DNA from: Paraburkholderia sp. BCC1884
GTDB lineage: Bacteria > Pseudomonadota > Gammaproteobacteria > Burkholderiales > Burkholderiaceae
NCBI RefSeq assembly: GCF_900996225.1
Contig: NZ_CAAJGL010000044.1
Location: 106,743 to 170,742 of the forward strand
Direction of reading: 5' to 3'
Length of the DNA: 64,000 bases
The notes below the pieces were generated by a model that worked only from the letters and a program-made list of their open reading frames with translations, ran no database searches and was not told where the DNA came from. A program made the position numbers and the translations under genes. The first letter of the stretch is position 1; each line of letters begins with the position of its first letter. Of the stretch, positions 37,041 through 46,973 are shown piece by piece.

Positions 37041-37921
37041 GAGTATTGAACCCTGCGTTCGATGAAGCGGAATTGCACGACCGTCAACGCGACGACGATC
37101 ACCATCAGCACCACCGACTGCGCGCCCGAACTGCCGATGTCGAGTCCCTGAAAGCCTTCGGCGAAAATCTTGTAGATCAGCGTGCGGGTGGCTTGTGCGG
37201 GGCCGCCGCCGGTCGCGGCGTCGATCACCGGGAAGGTGTCGAAGAACGCGTAGGTGATGTTGATCACCAGCAGAAAGAAGCTGGTCGGCGACAGCAGCGG
37301 CAGGGCGATGCCGAAAAAGCGCCGCACCGGGCCGGCGCCGTCGATGGCCGCGGCTTCGATCAGCGAGCGCGGAATCGCCTGCAGGCCGGCGTAGAAAAAC
37401 AGGAAGTTATAGCTGACCTGTTTCCAGACCGACGCAAGCACCACCAGAAACATCGCCTGACCGGCGTTCAGCGCGTGATTCCACACGATGCCGTTTTTTG
37501 CGAGCGCGTAGGTGATCAGACCGATGCTCGGATTGAACAGGAACGTCCACAACACGGCGGCGATGGCGGGCGCCACCGCGTACGGCCAGATCAGGAGCGT
37601 TTGATAGACCTTCGCGCCGCGCGTCACACGATCGGCGCAGACCGCGAGCAGCAGCGAGATCACGAGGCCCGACACCGTCACCAGTGCGCAGAAGATCAGC
37701 GTAGTGGTGAATGAAGACAGATAAAGCGGATCGGCGAAAAGCTGCTTGAAGTTGGCCAATCCCACGAATTCGCTCGATGTGCCGAACGCATCCTGGCTTT
37801 GCGTGGATTGCCACAGCGCTTCACCAGCCGGCCAGAGGAAGAACAGCAGCGTGATCGCGAGTTGCGGCGCGACGAGCAGGTAGGGCAGTAGGCTGGTGCC
37901 GAAGCTGGAGCGCTTTTGCAT
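37037..37921 (-). CDS. ugpA: sn-glycerol-3-phosphate ABC transporter, permease UgpA
   Basis: The second membrane subunit of the Ugp importer. The 294-residue protein has six predicted helices, [29 protein letters not shown] near the N-terminus in pieces, and the coupling motif [26 protein letters not shown] (about 198-223). The frame is open upstream into ugpB, but the ATG at 37921 starting MQKRSSFGT matches the family; the upstream part has low complexity. The stop overlaps the ugpE start. The 112-base gap to ugpB is unremarkable. Confidence 0.94.
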   Translation of the reverse strand: MQKRSSFGTSLLPYLLVAPQLAITLLFFLWPAGEALWQSTQSQDAFGTSSEFVGLANFKQLFADPLYLSSFTTTLIFCALVTVSGLVISLLLAVCADRVTRGAKVYQTLLIWPYAVAPAIAAVLWTFLFNPSIGLITYALAKNGIVWNHALNAGQAMFLVVLASVWKQVSYNFLFFYAGLQAIPRSLIEAAAIDGAGPVRRFFGIALPLLSPTSFFLLVINITYAFFDTFPVIDAATGGGPAQATRTLIYKIFAEGFQGLDIGSSGAQSVVLMVIVVALTVVQFRFIERRVQYS

Positions 37922-38033
37922 CGAAGAATCCCAAGGTGTTGACTGCAACTGCGGTTTCGGTGCGGAGGGTGCACCGAAACCCAGGCCGGCGAACGCGAGG
38001 CTGCCGGCCTGAGTCACCGATTGCGTTGCCGCC

Positions 38034-39359
38034 TTAGCTGCCGGCTTTTTCGAAGCGGCGCAGCAATTCATTGCCACGCGCCACCGACGAGTCGAGCGCC
38101 TCTTGCGGCGTCTTCTTGCCTGCCCAAACCTGTTCCAGTTCTTCGTCGATCACCGTGCGGATCTGCGGCATGTTGCCCAGACGCAAGCCCTTCGTGTACG
38201 GCAGCGGCGGCTTGTTGAGCATCTGCTTGATGGCGGTGTCGCTGCCCGGATTCTTCTCGTAGAAGCCTTGCTGCTGCGTCAGTTGGTACGCGGCCGTCGT
38301 GACCGGCAGATAGCCGGTATCCTGGTGCCACTTCGCTGCCACCGGCGCCGACGACAGATACGCGAGGAATTTCGCCACGCCCTTGTAGACGGCCGGGTCT
38401 TTGCCCGACAACACCCACAGGCTCGCGCCACCGATGATCGCGTTCTGCGGCGCGCCCTTCACGCTGGCGTCGTACGGCATCATGCCGGTGCCGAAATTGA
38501 ACTTCGCATACTTCTTGATGGTGGCCAGCGAGCCCGACGAATTGGTGATGATGCCGCAGTCGCCGCTATAGAACTTCGACACCGGTTCGTCCTTGCGGCC
38601 GACATAGGTGAACGTGCCTTCCTTCTGCATGTTCTGCAGGAACTGGATGTGCGCGACCTGCAGGGGCTTGTTGAATTCGAGCACGGCATCGGCGCCATCG
38701 AAGCCGTTGTTTTTCGACGCGAACGGTGCGCCATGCCACGCGCTGTAGTTCTCGAGTTGAATCCAGCTCTGCCAGCCCGACGAATAGCCGCACGCCATCC
38801 CCGAAGCCTTGAGCTTTTGCGCGTCGACCTGCAATTCGGCCCATGTCCTGGGCGGCTGGTTCGGGTCGAGGCCGGCCTTCCTGAAGGCGTCCTTGTTGTA
38901 GTACAGCACCGGCGTCGAGCTATTGAACGGCATCGAGACCAGTTCGTTGGTCTTCGCGTCGCTGTAATAGCTGGCGATAGTCGGCACGAAGGCTTTTTCA
39001 TCGAGCGGCACGCCCGCTTGCCTGAACACGTCCGAGACTGGGATCACGGCTTTCTTCGCCTGCATCATCGTGGCGGTGCCGACTTCATAGACCTGCAGGA
39101 TGGCCGGCGCATTGCCCGCGCGATACGCGGCGATGCCGGCGGCGAGTGTCTGGTCGTAGGTGCCTTTGAATACCGGCACGATCTTGTAGTCGCTTTGCGA
39201 TGCGTTGAACGCGTTCGCGATGTCGTTCAGGCGTTCGCCCAGCGCGGCTTCCATGCCGTGCCAGAACTGGATTTCCGTGGCGGCGTGGGCGGCCTGACTG
39301 AGGCCGAAGCTCAACACGGCGGCTACGGAAAGCGAACGGAATAGCGGCTTGCAACTCAT
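38034..39359 (-). CDS. ugpB: sn-glycerol-3-phosphate-binding protein UgpB
   Basis: The periplasmic binding protein of the Ugp importer. The 441-residue precursor has a Sec signal peptide ([21 protein letters not shown], cleavage after about residue 24) and the type I solute-binding fold beginning [21 protein letters not shown]. Substrate-contact segments such as [18 protein letters not shown] (about 134-151) and [12 protein letters not shown] (about 305-316) match UgpB. The first in-frame ATG at 39485 would give a non-signal N-terminus, so ATG 39359 is chosen. It starts the ugpBAEC operon, and a Pho-box-like promoter lies upstream. Confidence 0.96.
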   Translation of the reverse strand: MSCKPLFRSLSVAAVLSFGLSQAAHAATEIQFWHGMEAALGERLNDIANAFNASQSDYKIVPVFKGTYDQTLAAGIAAYRAGNAPAILQVYEVGTATMMQAKKAVIPVSDVFRQAGVPLDEKAFVPTIASYYSDAKTNELVSMPFNSSTPVLYYNKDAFRKAGLDPNQPPRTWAELQVDAQKLKASGMACGYSSGWQSWIQLENYSAWHGAPFASKNNGFDGADAVLEFNKPLQVAHIQFLQNMQKEGTFTYVGRKDEPVSKFYSGDCGIITNSSGSLATIKKYAKFNFGTGMMPYDASVKGAPQNAIIGGASLWVLSGKDPAVYKGVAKFLAYLSSAPVAAKWHQDTGYLPVTTAAYQLTQQQGFYEKNPGSDTAIKQMLNKPPLPYTKGLRLGNMPQIRTVIDEELEQVWAGKKTPQEALDSSVARGNELLRRFEKAGS

Positions 39360-39399
39360 CGATGTGTCTCCAATGTCGGGCGCAAATGTGAATCGCGCG

Positions 39400-39433
39400 A
39401 TTCTAGTTGTGTTCGATGACAGTCCGGCGTCGG
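39400..39433 (-). promoter_or_regulatory. Candidate Pho box and -10 element of ugpBAEC
   Basis: On the minus strand CTGTCAT (39422-39416) is preceded at the right 11-base period by CCGACGC, a weaker half-site, and followed after exactly ten bases by a -10 hexamer TAGAAT (39405-39400). There is no usual -35. This is the geometry of PhoB-activated promoters. The 303-base divergent gap 39360-39662 otherwise shows only CTGTCAC-GAAA-CGGAAAC (39489-39506), a weaker Pho-like match facing the GDPD-like gene. Confidence 0.5.
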
Positions 39434-39662
39434 TCGCCGGTCGGCTTGAATCGTTTTCATGGCGCCGGAAGCCGCAATTTAACATCGGCTGTCACGAAAC
39501 GGAAACATTGGGCGTCCTAGAGCCCGAAGTTGCGCGAAGTCCAGGCGACGGCAGGTTGACTGGACGCTGTGGCCTGCGCCTGGGCATGATGGGCAGCACG
39601 TAGAACGCTTTGTAAAGGCTGCGCACGCGCCGCGTCACGGTCGCTCTCAATCAGGATTCCAG

Positions 39663-40637
39663 ATGCTGGCTTCAATACGTTCGTTGGTAGGCGGTGTGGT
39701 CCTCGCACTTGTTGTGGCGGCATGTTCGTTCGCGCCTCCGGCGCCGGATCGAGAGGTCACCAGCGTCACGTCTCTGCCGAAAATAATCGCGCACCGCGGC
39801 GGCACGGGCGACGCGCCGGAAAACACGCTCGAGGCGATTCGCCTATCGATCGCACACCATGCCGACGTAATGTGGCTCTCGGTGCAGTTGAGCAAAGACG
39901 GCGTGCCGGTTCTTTACCGGCCAGCCGATCTGTCGGCGTTGACCGACGCACACGGGCCGGTGTCCGCATACACGGTTTCGGAACTCGCGCGCATGAATGC
40001 CGGCTGGAGCTTTCTGCGTGACGGCGCTTATCCCTATCGCGCCCAGCCGCTCGGCATTCCGACGCTGCGCGACGCGTTACGTGCGATTCCGCTGGGCATG
40101 CCTGTCATCCTCGACATGAAGGCGCTGCCGGCCGAGGCGCAGACGCAGGCCGTCGCCCATGTGCTGGATGAGGAAAAAGCGTGGTCGCGGGTGTCGATCT
40201 ATTCGACCGAGGCGGAGTATCAGCAGAGTTTTGCTGCTTACCCGCAAGCCGGATTGTTCGAATCGCGCGACGCGACACGCGGGCGGCTCGTGAGGGTCTT
40301 GCTGAATCAAGGTTGCGTCGATGCGCCATCGGAACACGCGTTGACCGCGTTCGAATTGCATCGCGCGTTGACGGTGGTCGAGAAGTTCACCTTGGGAGAA
40401 GGGCAAACGGAAGTGCAGGCTACGTTGTGGACGCCGGCAACCGTGGCCTGCTTCAGGCAGAAGCCCGATGTGCATATCGTCGCCATTGCGGTGAACGATG
40501 CCGACGACTACCGGACGGCCGCCTGTCTCGGCATCGACGCAGTGCTGGCGGATTCGCCTTTGAAAATGGTAGCCGTGCGCACTGGAGTGACGATGCCGCT
40601 GAAGTGTCCGCGACCCGATGCTCAAGGCTTGCGCTAA
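39663..40637 (+). CDS. GDPD-like lipoprotein lacking key catalytic residues
   Basis: A 324-residue protein with a lipoprotein signal (lipobox VVAAC, Cys21) and a glycerophosphodiester phosphodiesterase-like barrel. The first motif is intact: AHRGGTGDAPENTLEA (His44, Arg45, Glu53, Asn54). The next metal-binding positions are not: against UgpQ (MIEFDAKLSKDG) it reads VMWLSVQLSKDG, so Glu becomes Trp71 and Asp becomes Ser73, and the HD of LLHDDNL becomes Arg-Pro (86-87, LYRPADL). Asp/Lys in VILDMKA remain. It is thus probably not an ordinary phosphodiesterase; ligand binding or another chemistry is possible. It lies divergent from ugpBAEC, as UgpQ function would predict. It ends exactly next to the convergent MazG-like gene. 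Confidence 0.85.
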   Translation: MLASIRSLVGGVVLALVVAACSFAPPAPDREVTSVTSLPKIIAHRGGTGDAPENTLEAIRLSIAHHADVMWLSVQLSKDGVPVLYRPADLSALTDAHGPVSAYTVSELARMNAGWSFLRDGAYPYRAQPLGIPTLRDALRAIPLGMPVILDMKALPAEAQTQAVAHVLDEEKAWSRVSIYSTEAEYQQSFAAYPQAGLFESRDATRGRLVRVLLNQGCVDAPSEHALTAFELHRALTVVEKFTLGEGQTEVQATLWTPATVACFRQKPDVHIVAIAVNDADDYRTAACLGIDAVLADSPLKMVAVRTGVTMPLKCPRPDAQGLR

Positions 40638-40988
40638 TCAAAGCTCGGAATATTTGGTCGCGGTCCCCTTGGACTTTTCCACGGGATAACGTTCTTCGTT
40701 CAGCGCGACTTTTTCTTTGGCCGCCTCGACCAGGTCGAAGCCCGCCGTATGAGCGACCAACATGAGATAGATGAGCACATCCGCGCACTCATGTTCCAGA
40801 TGCTTCTTGCGCTTCGGATCGAGCAACAGGTCGTCGACTTCGGCGTCCGTTTTCCACTGGATCGTCTCCAGCAATTCGCCGGCCTCGATGCTGGTCGATA
40901 CGATCAGATTGCGGAGCGTGTGAAACTGCTTCCAATCGCGTGCGTCGCGAAAAGCTAGCACCTGTTTAAGCAGATCGCTGGTTGTCAT
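40638..40988 (-). CDS. MazG-like nucleotide pyrophosphohydrolase
   Basis: A 116-residue all-helical NTP pyrophosphohydrolase of the MazG/dCTPase-like type that hydrolyses non-canonical or excess nucleoside triphosphates. The Mg-binding pattern is EAGELLETIQW (about 36-46) followed by HECADVLIYLMLVAH (about 66-80), i.e. E-x2-E with a later E-x2-D. The tail ends ERYPVEKSKGTATKYSEL, usual for this small family. Its stop abuts the stop of the GDPD-like gene, with no space for a terminator. Confidence 0.9.
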   Translation of the reverse strand: MTTSDLLKQVLAFRDARDWKQFHTLRNLIVSTSIEAGELLETIQWKTDAEVDDLLLDPKRKKHLEHECADVLIYLMLVAHTAGFDLVEAAKEKVALNEERYPVEKSKGTATKYSEL

Positions 40989-41028
40989 GGCTCGGCTCTC
41001 CGTCTGTCGCGTCGCTCGTCTGAAAACG

Positions 41029-41053
41029 AAAAAGCCCGCTATTAACGGGCTTT
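41029..41053 (-). terminator. Rho-independent terminator after ychF
   Basis: AAAGCCCG (41031-41038) pairs with CGGGCTTT (41046-41053) around a 7-base loop; on the minus strand it is followed by a T5 run, 46 bases past the ychF stop. Confidence 0.8.
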
Positions 41054-41098
41054 AAGGGTCTGTCAGATCGCAATGGATCCGACTTGATCGCAGATTTC

Positions 41099-42193
41099 TT
41101 AAACGTTGAACAGGAAGTTCATCACGTCGCCGTCGTGCACGACGTATTCCTTGCCTTCCGCGCGCATTTTGCCGGCTTCCTTCGCGCCTTGTTCACCCTT
41201 GTAGGTGATGTAGTCGTTGAAGGCAATCGTCTGCGCGCGAATGAAGCCGCGCTCGAAGTCGGTGTGGATCGCGCCCGCTGCTTGCGGAGCGGTGTCGCCA
41301 ATATGGATCGTCCATGCGCGCACTTCCTTCACACCGGCCGTGAAGTAGGTTTGCAGGCCCAGCAGCTTGAACGCCGCGCGGATCACGCGGTTCAGGCCCG
41401 GCTCTTCCATGCCCATGTCGGACAGGAACACTTGCATGTCGGCTTCGTCGAGGTCGGCGATTTCCGCTTCGATCGCCGCGCACACGGCCACCACCGGCGC
41501 GTTTTCCGCCGCCGCGAATTTCGTGACTGCGTCGAGATGCGGGTTGTTCTCGAAACCGTCGTCCTTGACGTTCGCCACATACATGGTCGGCTTGGCGGTG
41601 ATCAGGCAGAACGGCTTGAGCGTCGCCTTTTCTTCGTCCGTCAGATCCAGCGCGCGGACCGGCTTGGCCTGGTCGAGTTGTGCGCGGACCTTTTCCAGCA
41701 CGGCGGCGTTCTTGATCGCTTCCTTGTCGTTACCCGACTTGGCGGCCTTTGAGTAACGCGACAGCGCCTTTTCGACCGTGGCGAGGTCGGCCAGCGCCAG
41801 TTCGGTGTTGATTACTTCGATATCCGACAGCGGATCGACCTTGTTCGCGACGTGAATCACGTTGTCGTCTTCGAAGCAGCGCACCACGTGCGTGATCGCA
41901 TCGGTTTCGCGGATGTTCGCGAGAAACTGGTTGCCGAGCCCTTCGCCCTTGCTCGCGCCCGCCACCAGACCGGCGATGTCGACGAATTCCACCACGGCCG
42001 GCAGGATGCGCTCCGGCTTGACGATCTCGGCGAGCGCCTTCAAACGCGCGTCCGGCACTTCGACGATACCGACGTTCGGCTCGATCGTGCAGAACGGGTA
42101 GTTTTCGGCGGCGATGCCGGCCTTGGTCAGCGCATTGAACAGAGTGGACTTGCCGACGTTAGGCAGGCCGACGATGCCGCATTTGAGGCTCAT
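41099..42193 (-). CDS. ychF: Redox-regulated ATPase YchF (Obg-type P-loop)
   Basis: A 364-residue Obg-related NTPase that prefers ATP, binds ribosomes and affects stress responses. The P-loop is GLPNVGKST (about 9-17), switch II is [21 protein letters not shown] (about 71-91), NKVD-like specificity is NVKD-type (ANVKDDG) as expected of YchF, and the C-terminal TGS-like domain ends in [22 protein letters not shown] in pieces. Length and ends are typical. It stands alone with its own terminator. Confidence 0.97.
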   Translation of the reverse strand: MSLKCGIVGLPNVGKSTLFNALTKAGIAAENYPFCTIEPNVGIVEVPDARLKALAEIVKPERILPAVVEFVDIAGLVAGASKGEGLGNQFLANIRETDAITHVVRCFEDDNVIHVANKVDPLSDIEVINTELALADLATVEKALSRYSKAAKSGNDKEAIKNAAVLEKVRAQLDQAKPVRALDLTDEEKATLKPFCLITAKPTMYVANVKDDGFENNPHLDAVTKFAAAENAPVVAVCAAIEAEIADLDEADMQVFLSDMGMEEPGLNRVIRAAFKLLGLQTYFTAGVKEVRAWTIHIGDTAPQAAGAIHTDFERGFIRAQTIAFNDYITYKGEQGAKEAGKMRAEGKEYVVHDGDVMNFLFNV

Positions 42194-42484
42194 GGAAATC
42201 CTTCAGTGATTCAGTAAGTTGCGTGATGCGCTCGACGCTGTGTACAGGATTCGGAGCCTTCGCGTTGGGCGTGGCAAAGGAGTCGCAGCGGAGCGGGACA
42301 AGACACCAGAAGCGGGGCGTAGCCTCGGCGAGTCTGGGCGAGTTTTGTCACGGAAAGCGCAATTGTAACCCGTTCGGATCGGCTTCCCGCAGCCGCCGCC
42401 GACCGCCGTCGCCGCGATTTAATTCGTCAGAACATCGTAAGATGCGGGTCTGGGGCCGTTAGAGCCCTTTCCGGGGAGACAGAA

Positions 42485-42844
42485 ATGGCAAAAAAATGGC
42501 TGGGCGTGGTGTTGGGTGTTGCTTTGGTCGGTGGCGTGGCAGTCGCGTGGCTGGCGCCGAACTACGATGACGCGCAGGCCGGCACCGATCGTCAGACAGT
42601 GAACTGCATGGAAAATCACCTCACGCTGGACGACAAACGCCACATCGCCCAATTTGCCGACACCAACGACTTTCCGTCGCTATATCACGTCTACGACCGC
42701 GTTTTTCCGGACTGCATGGTGCGCGGCGATCAACGCGACCGTAAAGCCGAACTGGTGACGAGCGCCTGGCAACTCCTCTCATCGGACGGCGAATTCCTGC
42801 GACTGCGCGAGACCCATGCCGCGCACGCGGCCAGCACACAGTAG
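42485..42844 (+). CDS. Small exported or membrane-anchored protein of unknown function
   Basis: A 119-residue protein with an N-terminal hydrophobic segment (about 5-23, WLGVVLGVALVGGVAVAWL) that acts as an anchor or signal peptide, followed by a polar, largely helical periplasmic part with two Cys residues (NCMENH near 41 and PDCMVRGD near 76) that could form a disulfide. The family is not recognised. GGGGAG (42473-42478) precedes the ATG. It lies 66 bases upstream of a UbiH-type gene and two genes from dsbC, in the same direction; a disulfide-bonded envelope protein near dsbC would be consistent, but this is only suggestive. Confidence 0.75.
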   Translation: MAKKWLGVVLGVALVGGVAVAWLAPNYDDAQAGTDRQTVNCMENHLTLDDKRHIAQFADTNDFPSLYHVYDRVFPDCMVRGDQRDRKAELVTSAWQLLSSDGEFLRLRETHAAHAASTQ

Positions 42845-42909
42845 TTTTCAGGCCGAATTGCCGCACGCGGCGATCCGTCCCCTGCAACCCCCGCAGCTAT
42901 AATGCGCGG

Positions 42910-44082
42910 ATGAACGCACATCACCAGACTTTTGATGCCGCCGTGATCGGCGGGGGCCTCGTCGGCAAGACTGCGGCGCTCGCGCTGACGCAAGGCGGGC
43001 TGCGCGTCGCGCTGCTCGCGCAGCCTTGCGCGGCCTTGCCCGCCGGCGCCACCTCCGACTCGCGGGTCTACGCGTTGTCGTCGAGTTCGCAGGCGCTGCT
43101 CGAGCGTTTGCGGGTCTGGCAGGCGCTCGATCTGTCGCAACTCGGACCGGTCTACGACATGCGGGTCTACGGCGACGCCCACGCCGAACTGCATTTCTCC
43201 GCGTTTCAGGCGGCCGCGCCGCAGCTGGCGTGGATCGTCGAGTCGTCGGTGATCGAACGCGCGCTGGATGCCGCGCTGCGCTTCCAGCCGAATCTCACCT
43301 GGATCGATACGCGCGCTCAGGCTTTGGATTTCACTGCGGATAGCGCCAGCGTCGGGCTCGCCAACGGCAACGTGATCGCGGCCGATCTGGTGGTCGGCGC
43401 GGACGGCGCGCATTCGTGGGTGCGCGCGCAGATCGGCTCGAAGATGAATCGGCGCGACTATAAGCAAACCGGCGTCGTCGCCAATTTCAAGGCCGGGAAG
43501 CCGCACAGCGAGACGGCCTACCAATGGTTCAAGGACGGCGAGATCGTCGCGCTCCTGCCGATGCCGGACGGCCACGTTTCGCTGGTCTGGTCGGCACGCA
43601 CCGAGCACGCTGAACAACTGTTGGCGCTCGACCCGGCGCAACTCGCAGCGGAAGTCGAACGCGTGACGGGCGGCCAGTTCGGCGCGCTCGACTGCGTGAC
43701 GCCCGCTCAAGGTTTCCCGCTCGCGCTGCAGACGGTGGACAAGCTGGTCGCGCCGCGCGTCGCGCTGGTCGGCGATGCTGCGCACCTGATTCATCCGCTG
43801 GCGGGTCAAGGCATGAACCTGGGTCTGCGCGACGTCGCGGCGCTCGCCGAAACCGTCGCCGGCAAGGAAGCGTTCCGCGATCTCGGCGACATGGTGCTGC
43901 TGCGTCGTTACGAACGCGCCCGTCGCGAAGATATCCGCGCGCTGATGATCGCCACCGACGGTTTGCAGAAACTTTTCTCCGTTCCCGGTCCGCTCGCCAG
44001 TGCGCTGCGCAATACCGGCATGGCCTTTGTGGGCGCGCAGCCGTTCATCAAGCGCTGGCTGGTGTCGGCCGCGCTAGGTTAA
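42910..44082 (+). CDS. UbiH/UbiF/VisC-family FAD-dependent hydroxylase
   Basis: A 390-residue flavin monooxygenase of the ubiquinone-hydroxylase family. The FAD motif GGGLVGKTAALAL is at about 14-26, DSRVYALSSSSQ at about 50-61 (the family D-x-R-x-x-A-L block), the middle motif VVGADGAHSWVR at about 164-175, and GDAAHLIHPLAGQGMNLGLRDV at about 291-312. Which ubiquinone ring position it hydroxylates is not decidable from sequence alone; UbiH, UbiF and UbiI share these motifs. It is just upstream of dsbC in the same direction. Confidence 0.92.
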   Translation: MNAHHQTFDAAVIGGGLVGKTAALALTQGGLRVALLAQPCAALPAGATSDSRVYALSSSSQALLERLRVWQALDLSQLGPVYDMRVYGDAHAELHFSAFQAAAPQLAWIVESSVIERALDAALRFQPNLTWIDTRAQALDFTADSASVGLANGNVIAADLVVGADGAHSWVRAQIGSKMNRRDYKQTGVVANFKAGKPHSETAYQWFKDGEIVALLPMPDGHVSLVWSARTEHAEQLLALDPAQLAAEVERVTGGQFGALDCVTPAQGFPLALQTVDKLVAPRVALVGDAAHLIHPLAGQGMNLGLRDVAALAETVAGKEAFRDLGDMVLLRRYERARREDIRALMIATDGLQKLFSVPGPLASALRNTGMAFVGAQPFIKRWLVSAALG

Positions 44083-44202
44083 GGCACGGCCCGACCCGTC
44101 GCGCCTGGCGAGACGAGTATCATGAACGGATAAGCGCCGTTCCGGTCAGACCCGAAACGTCGTAACACGCGCCCTGCGCGCGATCGAACCCAGGAATTCA
44201 GC

Positions 44203-44928
44203 ATGAAAAAGACCTTCCGCATGGCGGCCGCCGCGCTCGCGATCGCCGCTGTCACGATCGGCTGCTCGGCACAGGCCGACCAGACCACCGACAAACTCAA
44301 AGCCACCTTGCAAACGCGCCTCGGCGACGTGACCATCAAGAGCGTGACGAAGTCGCCGATCGCCGGCCTTTACGAAATCAACCTCGGGCAGCAGATCATT
44401 TATAGCGACGCCAACGGCGAATACCTGCTGCTAGGCGACCTGGTCGACGCGAAGACGCGCAAGAATCTGACCGAAGCGCGTCTGTCGGACACCAACCGCA
44501 TCGACTTCGCGAGCCTGCCGTTCGCGAACGCGGTGAAGGTCGTGAAGGGCAACGGCGCGCGTAAGATCGCCGTTTTCTCGGACCCGAACTGCCCTTACTG
44601 CAAGCAACTCGAAACCTCGCTCAAGTCGATCGACAACGTGACGGTCTACACCTTCCTGTATCCGGTGCTGTCGCCCGATTCGACAGTCAAGTCGAAGTCG
44701 ATCTGGTGCTCGACGGACCGCGCCAAGGCCTGGGAATCGTGGATGCAGGATCACCAGGCGCCCACCGCCGCCGGCACGTGCGATACCGCCGCGATCGACA
44801 AGAACCTCGCGCTCGGCCACGCCATGAACGTCGACGGCACGCCCACGGTGTTCCTCGCCGACGGCCGCCGTCTGCCGGGCGCCGTGCCGGCAGACCGTCT
44901 GGACAAGGAAATGTCCGCGGTTCACTGA
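44203..44928 (+). CDS. dsbC: Thiol:disulfide interchange protein DsbC
   Basis: A periplasmic disulfide isomerase that repairs wrong disulfides. The 241-residue precursor has a signal peptide (cleavage probably after the AQA at about residue 25; TIGCSA also faintly resembles a lipobox), an N-terminal dimerisation region (about 27-85), and a thioredoxin domain with active site Cys130-Pro-Tyr-Cys133 and the cis-Pro in GTPTVFLADG (about 217-226). A second Cys pair (WCSTD, GTCDT) forms the structural disulfide. It follows the UbiH-type gene after 120 bases. Confidence 0.95.
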   Translation: MKKTFRMAAAALAIAAVTIGCSAQADQTTDKLKATLQTRLGDVTIKSVTKSPIAGLYEINLGQQIIYSDANGEYLLLGDLVDAKTRKNLTEARLSDTNRIDFASLPFANAVKVVKGNGARKIAVFSDPNCPYCKQLETSLKSIDNVTVYTFLYPVLSPDSTVKSKSIWCSTDRAKAWESWMQDHQAPTAAGTCDTAAIDKNLALGHAMNVDGTPTVFLADGRRLPGAVPADRLDKEMSAVH

Positions 44929-44953
44929 GCCGCAGCATAGAAAACGTAGCAGT

Positions 44954-44979
44954 AAGGAGGCGCGCAGGGCGCCTCCTTT
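44954..44979 (+). terminator. Likely terminator after dsbC
   Basis: A 10-bp stem (44954-44963 with 44969-44978) with a 5-base loop; the following T-run is only three bases. Confidence 0.6.
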
Positions 44980-45027
44980 CACATCCAGTCCCGCATACTC
45001 CGCCTCGAAACCTCCTATTCCCCGCCG

Positions 45028-46818
45028 ATGAAGCCGATCCGCTACAGCATCGTTCCCAAGCAACCCGCCGCCCATCTTTTCGAAGTAACCGTGACCGTCG
45101 CCGATCCCGATCCGGCCGGACAGCAATTCATGCTGCCGGTCTGGATTCCGGGCAGCTACATGGTGCGGGAATTCGCGCGCAACATCGTCACGCTGCGCGC
45201 CTTCAACGACGCGGGCCGCAAGGTGCGCGTCGAGAAAACCGACAAGCACACGTGGCAGGCCGCGCCGGTCAAGGGCGCGCTGACTTTGCGCTACGAGGTG
45301 TACGCGTGGGACTTGTCGGTGCGCGCGGCGCATCTCGACGATACGACGGGCTTCTTCAACGGCACGAGCGTGTTTCTCTCGCCGCTCGGTCACGAGGAAG
45401 CGCAATGCGTGGTCGATATCCAGAAGCCGGAAGGCGCGGCGTATCGCAACTGGCGCGTGGCCACCGCGCTGCCGGAAGCGCGCGGCACGAAGCGCTACGG
45501 CTTCGGCGAATATCGCGCGCAGAACTATGACGAATTGATCGATCATCCGGTCACGCTGGGCGAATTTTCCTTGGCGACGTTCAAGGCGCATGGCGTGCCG
45601 CACGACATCGTGATTGCCGGGCGCGTGGTCGGGCTGGATATGGCGCGGCTGTCGGCGGACCTGAAGCGCATCTGCGAAGCGCAGATCGCCTTGTTCGAGC
45701 CGAAGTCGAAGAAAGCGCCGATGGAGCGCTACGTCTTCATGACCCAGGCCGTCACCGATGGTTACGGCGGGCTGGAGCATCGCGCGTCGACGGCGCTGAT
45801 CTGCAACCGCAGCGATCTGCCGCTCGAAGGGCGTGACGCCATGACCGAAGGCTACCGGACCTACCTTGGTCTGTGCAGCCACGAGTATTTCCACACCTGG
45901 AACGTGAAGCGCATCAAGCCGGCGGTGTTCGCGCCGTACGACCTGAACGTCGAAAACTACACGTCGCTGCTGTGGCTGTTCGAAGGCTTCACCTCGTACT
46001 ACGACGACCTGATTCTGGTGCGCAGCGGACTGATTTCGCAGGACGACTATTTCGGCCTGCTCGGCAAAGTGGTCGGTGGCGTGCAGCGCGGCAGCGGTCG
46101 TCTGAAGCAGACCGTCGCCGAAAGCTCGTTCGACGCGTGGGTCAAGTACTACCGCCAGGACGAAAACGCGCCGAATGCGATCGTCAGTTATTACACCAAG
46201 GGCTCGCTCGTCGCGCTCGCCTTCGATCTGACGATTCGCGCGCAGACCAACAACCGCAAATCGCTCGACGACGTGATGCGTCTGCTGTGGCAGCGCTTTG
46301 GCCGGGACTTCTATCGCGGCAAACCGGTCGGCGTGGAAGAAAGCGAGATCGAGGCGCTGTTCGCGGAAGCGACGGGCGCGAATCTCGGCGAACTGTTCGC
46401 CGAAGCCGTGCACGGCACGCGCGACATCCCGCTCGACACGCTGCTCGCGCCTTTCGGTATCGTGCTGGCGAAAGAGATCGACAAGAGCGACAAGCCGTCG
46501 CTGGGCGTGCGTCTGCGCGGCGGCGCGGATTGCACGCTGGCGGCGGTCCATGACGGCAGCGCCGCGCAAAAAGCCGGGCTGTCAGCCGGCGACGTGCTAA
46601 TCGCGCTCGACGGTCTGCGCGTCACCGGCTCGAATCTCGACGGGCTGCTGGCGCGCTACCAGCCGGGCGCAAAAGTGGAGGTTCACGCCTTCCGCCGCGA
46701 CGAGCTGCGCACCGCGCAAGTCAAGCTGGACGGGCCAGAGGTGGCGCGCTACAAGTTCGCCGTCAGCGACAAACGGCCCGCTGCGCGCAAGGCACGCGAA
46801 CGCTGGCTAGCGAGCTGA
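45028..46818 (+). CDS. M61 glycyl aminopeptidase-like metallopeptidase with PDZ domain
   Basis: A 596-residue protein of peptidase family M61. After an N-terminal beta domain ([17 protein letters not shown], about 37-53) comes the gluzincin active site: [12 protein letters not shown], with zinc-binding His285 and His289 and catalytic Glu286 at rough positions, and the third ligand Glu in [13 protein letters not shown] about 33 residues later. A PDZ domain follows (about 490-570; [30 protein letters not shown]). No signal peptide is visible, so it is probably cytosolic. Natural substrates are not known. Confidence 0.93.
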   Translation: MKPIRYSIVPKQPAAHLFEVTVTVADPDPAGQQFMLPVWIPGSYMVREFARNIVTLRAFNDAGRKVRVEKTDKHTWQAAPVKGALTLRYEVYAWDLSVRAAHLDDTTGFFNGTSVFLSPLGHEEAQCVVDIQKPEGAAYRNWRVATALPEARGTKRYGFGEYRAQNYDELIDHPVTLGEFSLATFKAHGVPHDIVIAGRVVGLDMARLSADLKRICEAQIALFEPKSKKAPMERYVFMTQAVTDGYGGLEHRASTALICNRSDLPLEGRDAMTEGYRTYLGLCSHEYFHTWNVKRIKPAVFAPYDLNVENYTSLLWLFEGFTSYYDDLILVRSGLISQDDYFGLLGKVVGGVQRGSGRLKQTVAESSFDAWVKYYRQDENAPNAIVSYYTKGSLVALAFDLTIRAQTNNRKSLDDVMRLLWQRFGRDFYRGKPVGVEESEIEALFAEATGANLGELFAEAVHGTRDIPLDTLLAPFGIVLAKEIDKSDKPSLGVRLRGGADCTLAAVHDGSAAQKAGLSAGDVLIALDGLRVTGSNLDGLLARYQPGAKVEVHAFRRDELRTAQVKLDGPEVARYKFAVSDKRPAARKARERWLAS

Positions 46819-46853
46819 TCGTCATCCCTGCCGTCGTCAATCGACGGCCGGCA

Positions 46854-46889
46854 GCGGCGGATTGTTCTACCAGTGCAACAATCCGTCGC
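46854..46889 (+). terminator. Hairpin after the M61 gene, possible terminator
   Basis: A 13-bp stem with one G-T pair (46854-46866 with 46877-46889) and a 10-base loop. The T5 run begins 12 bases later, further than usual. Confidence 0.45.
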
Positions 46890-46973
46890 CGCCAGATGGC
46901 TTTTTCCCGGGTCGGTAAAAAAACACAATGGCTCCACTCGCGCAACATTGCGCGCCCCTACTGGAGTCACACC

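Noticed and set aside
44431..46569. 712-codon open frame on the minus strand opposite the end of dsbC and most of the M61 gene
   Set aside because: It is a shadow of GC-rich codons. Its translation is Arg/His/Gln-rich with no motifs, while the plus-strand proteins have clear active sites.
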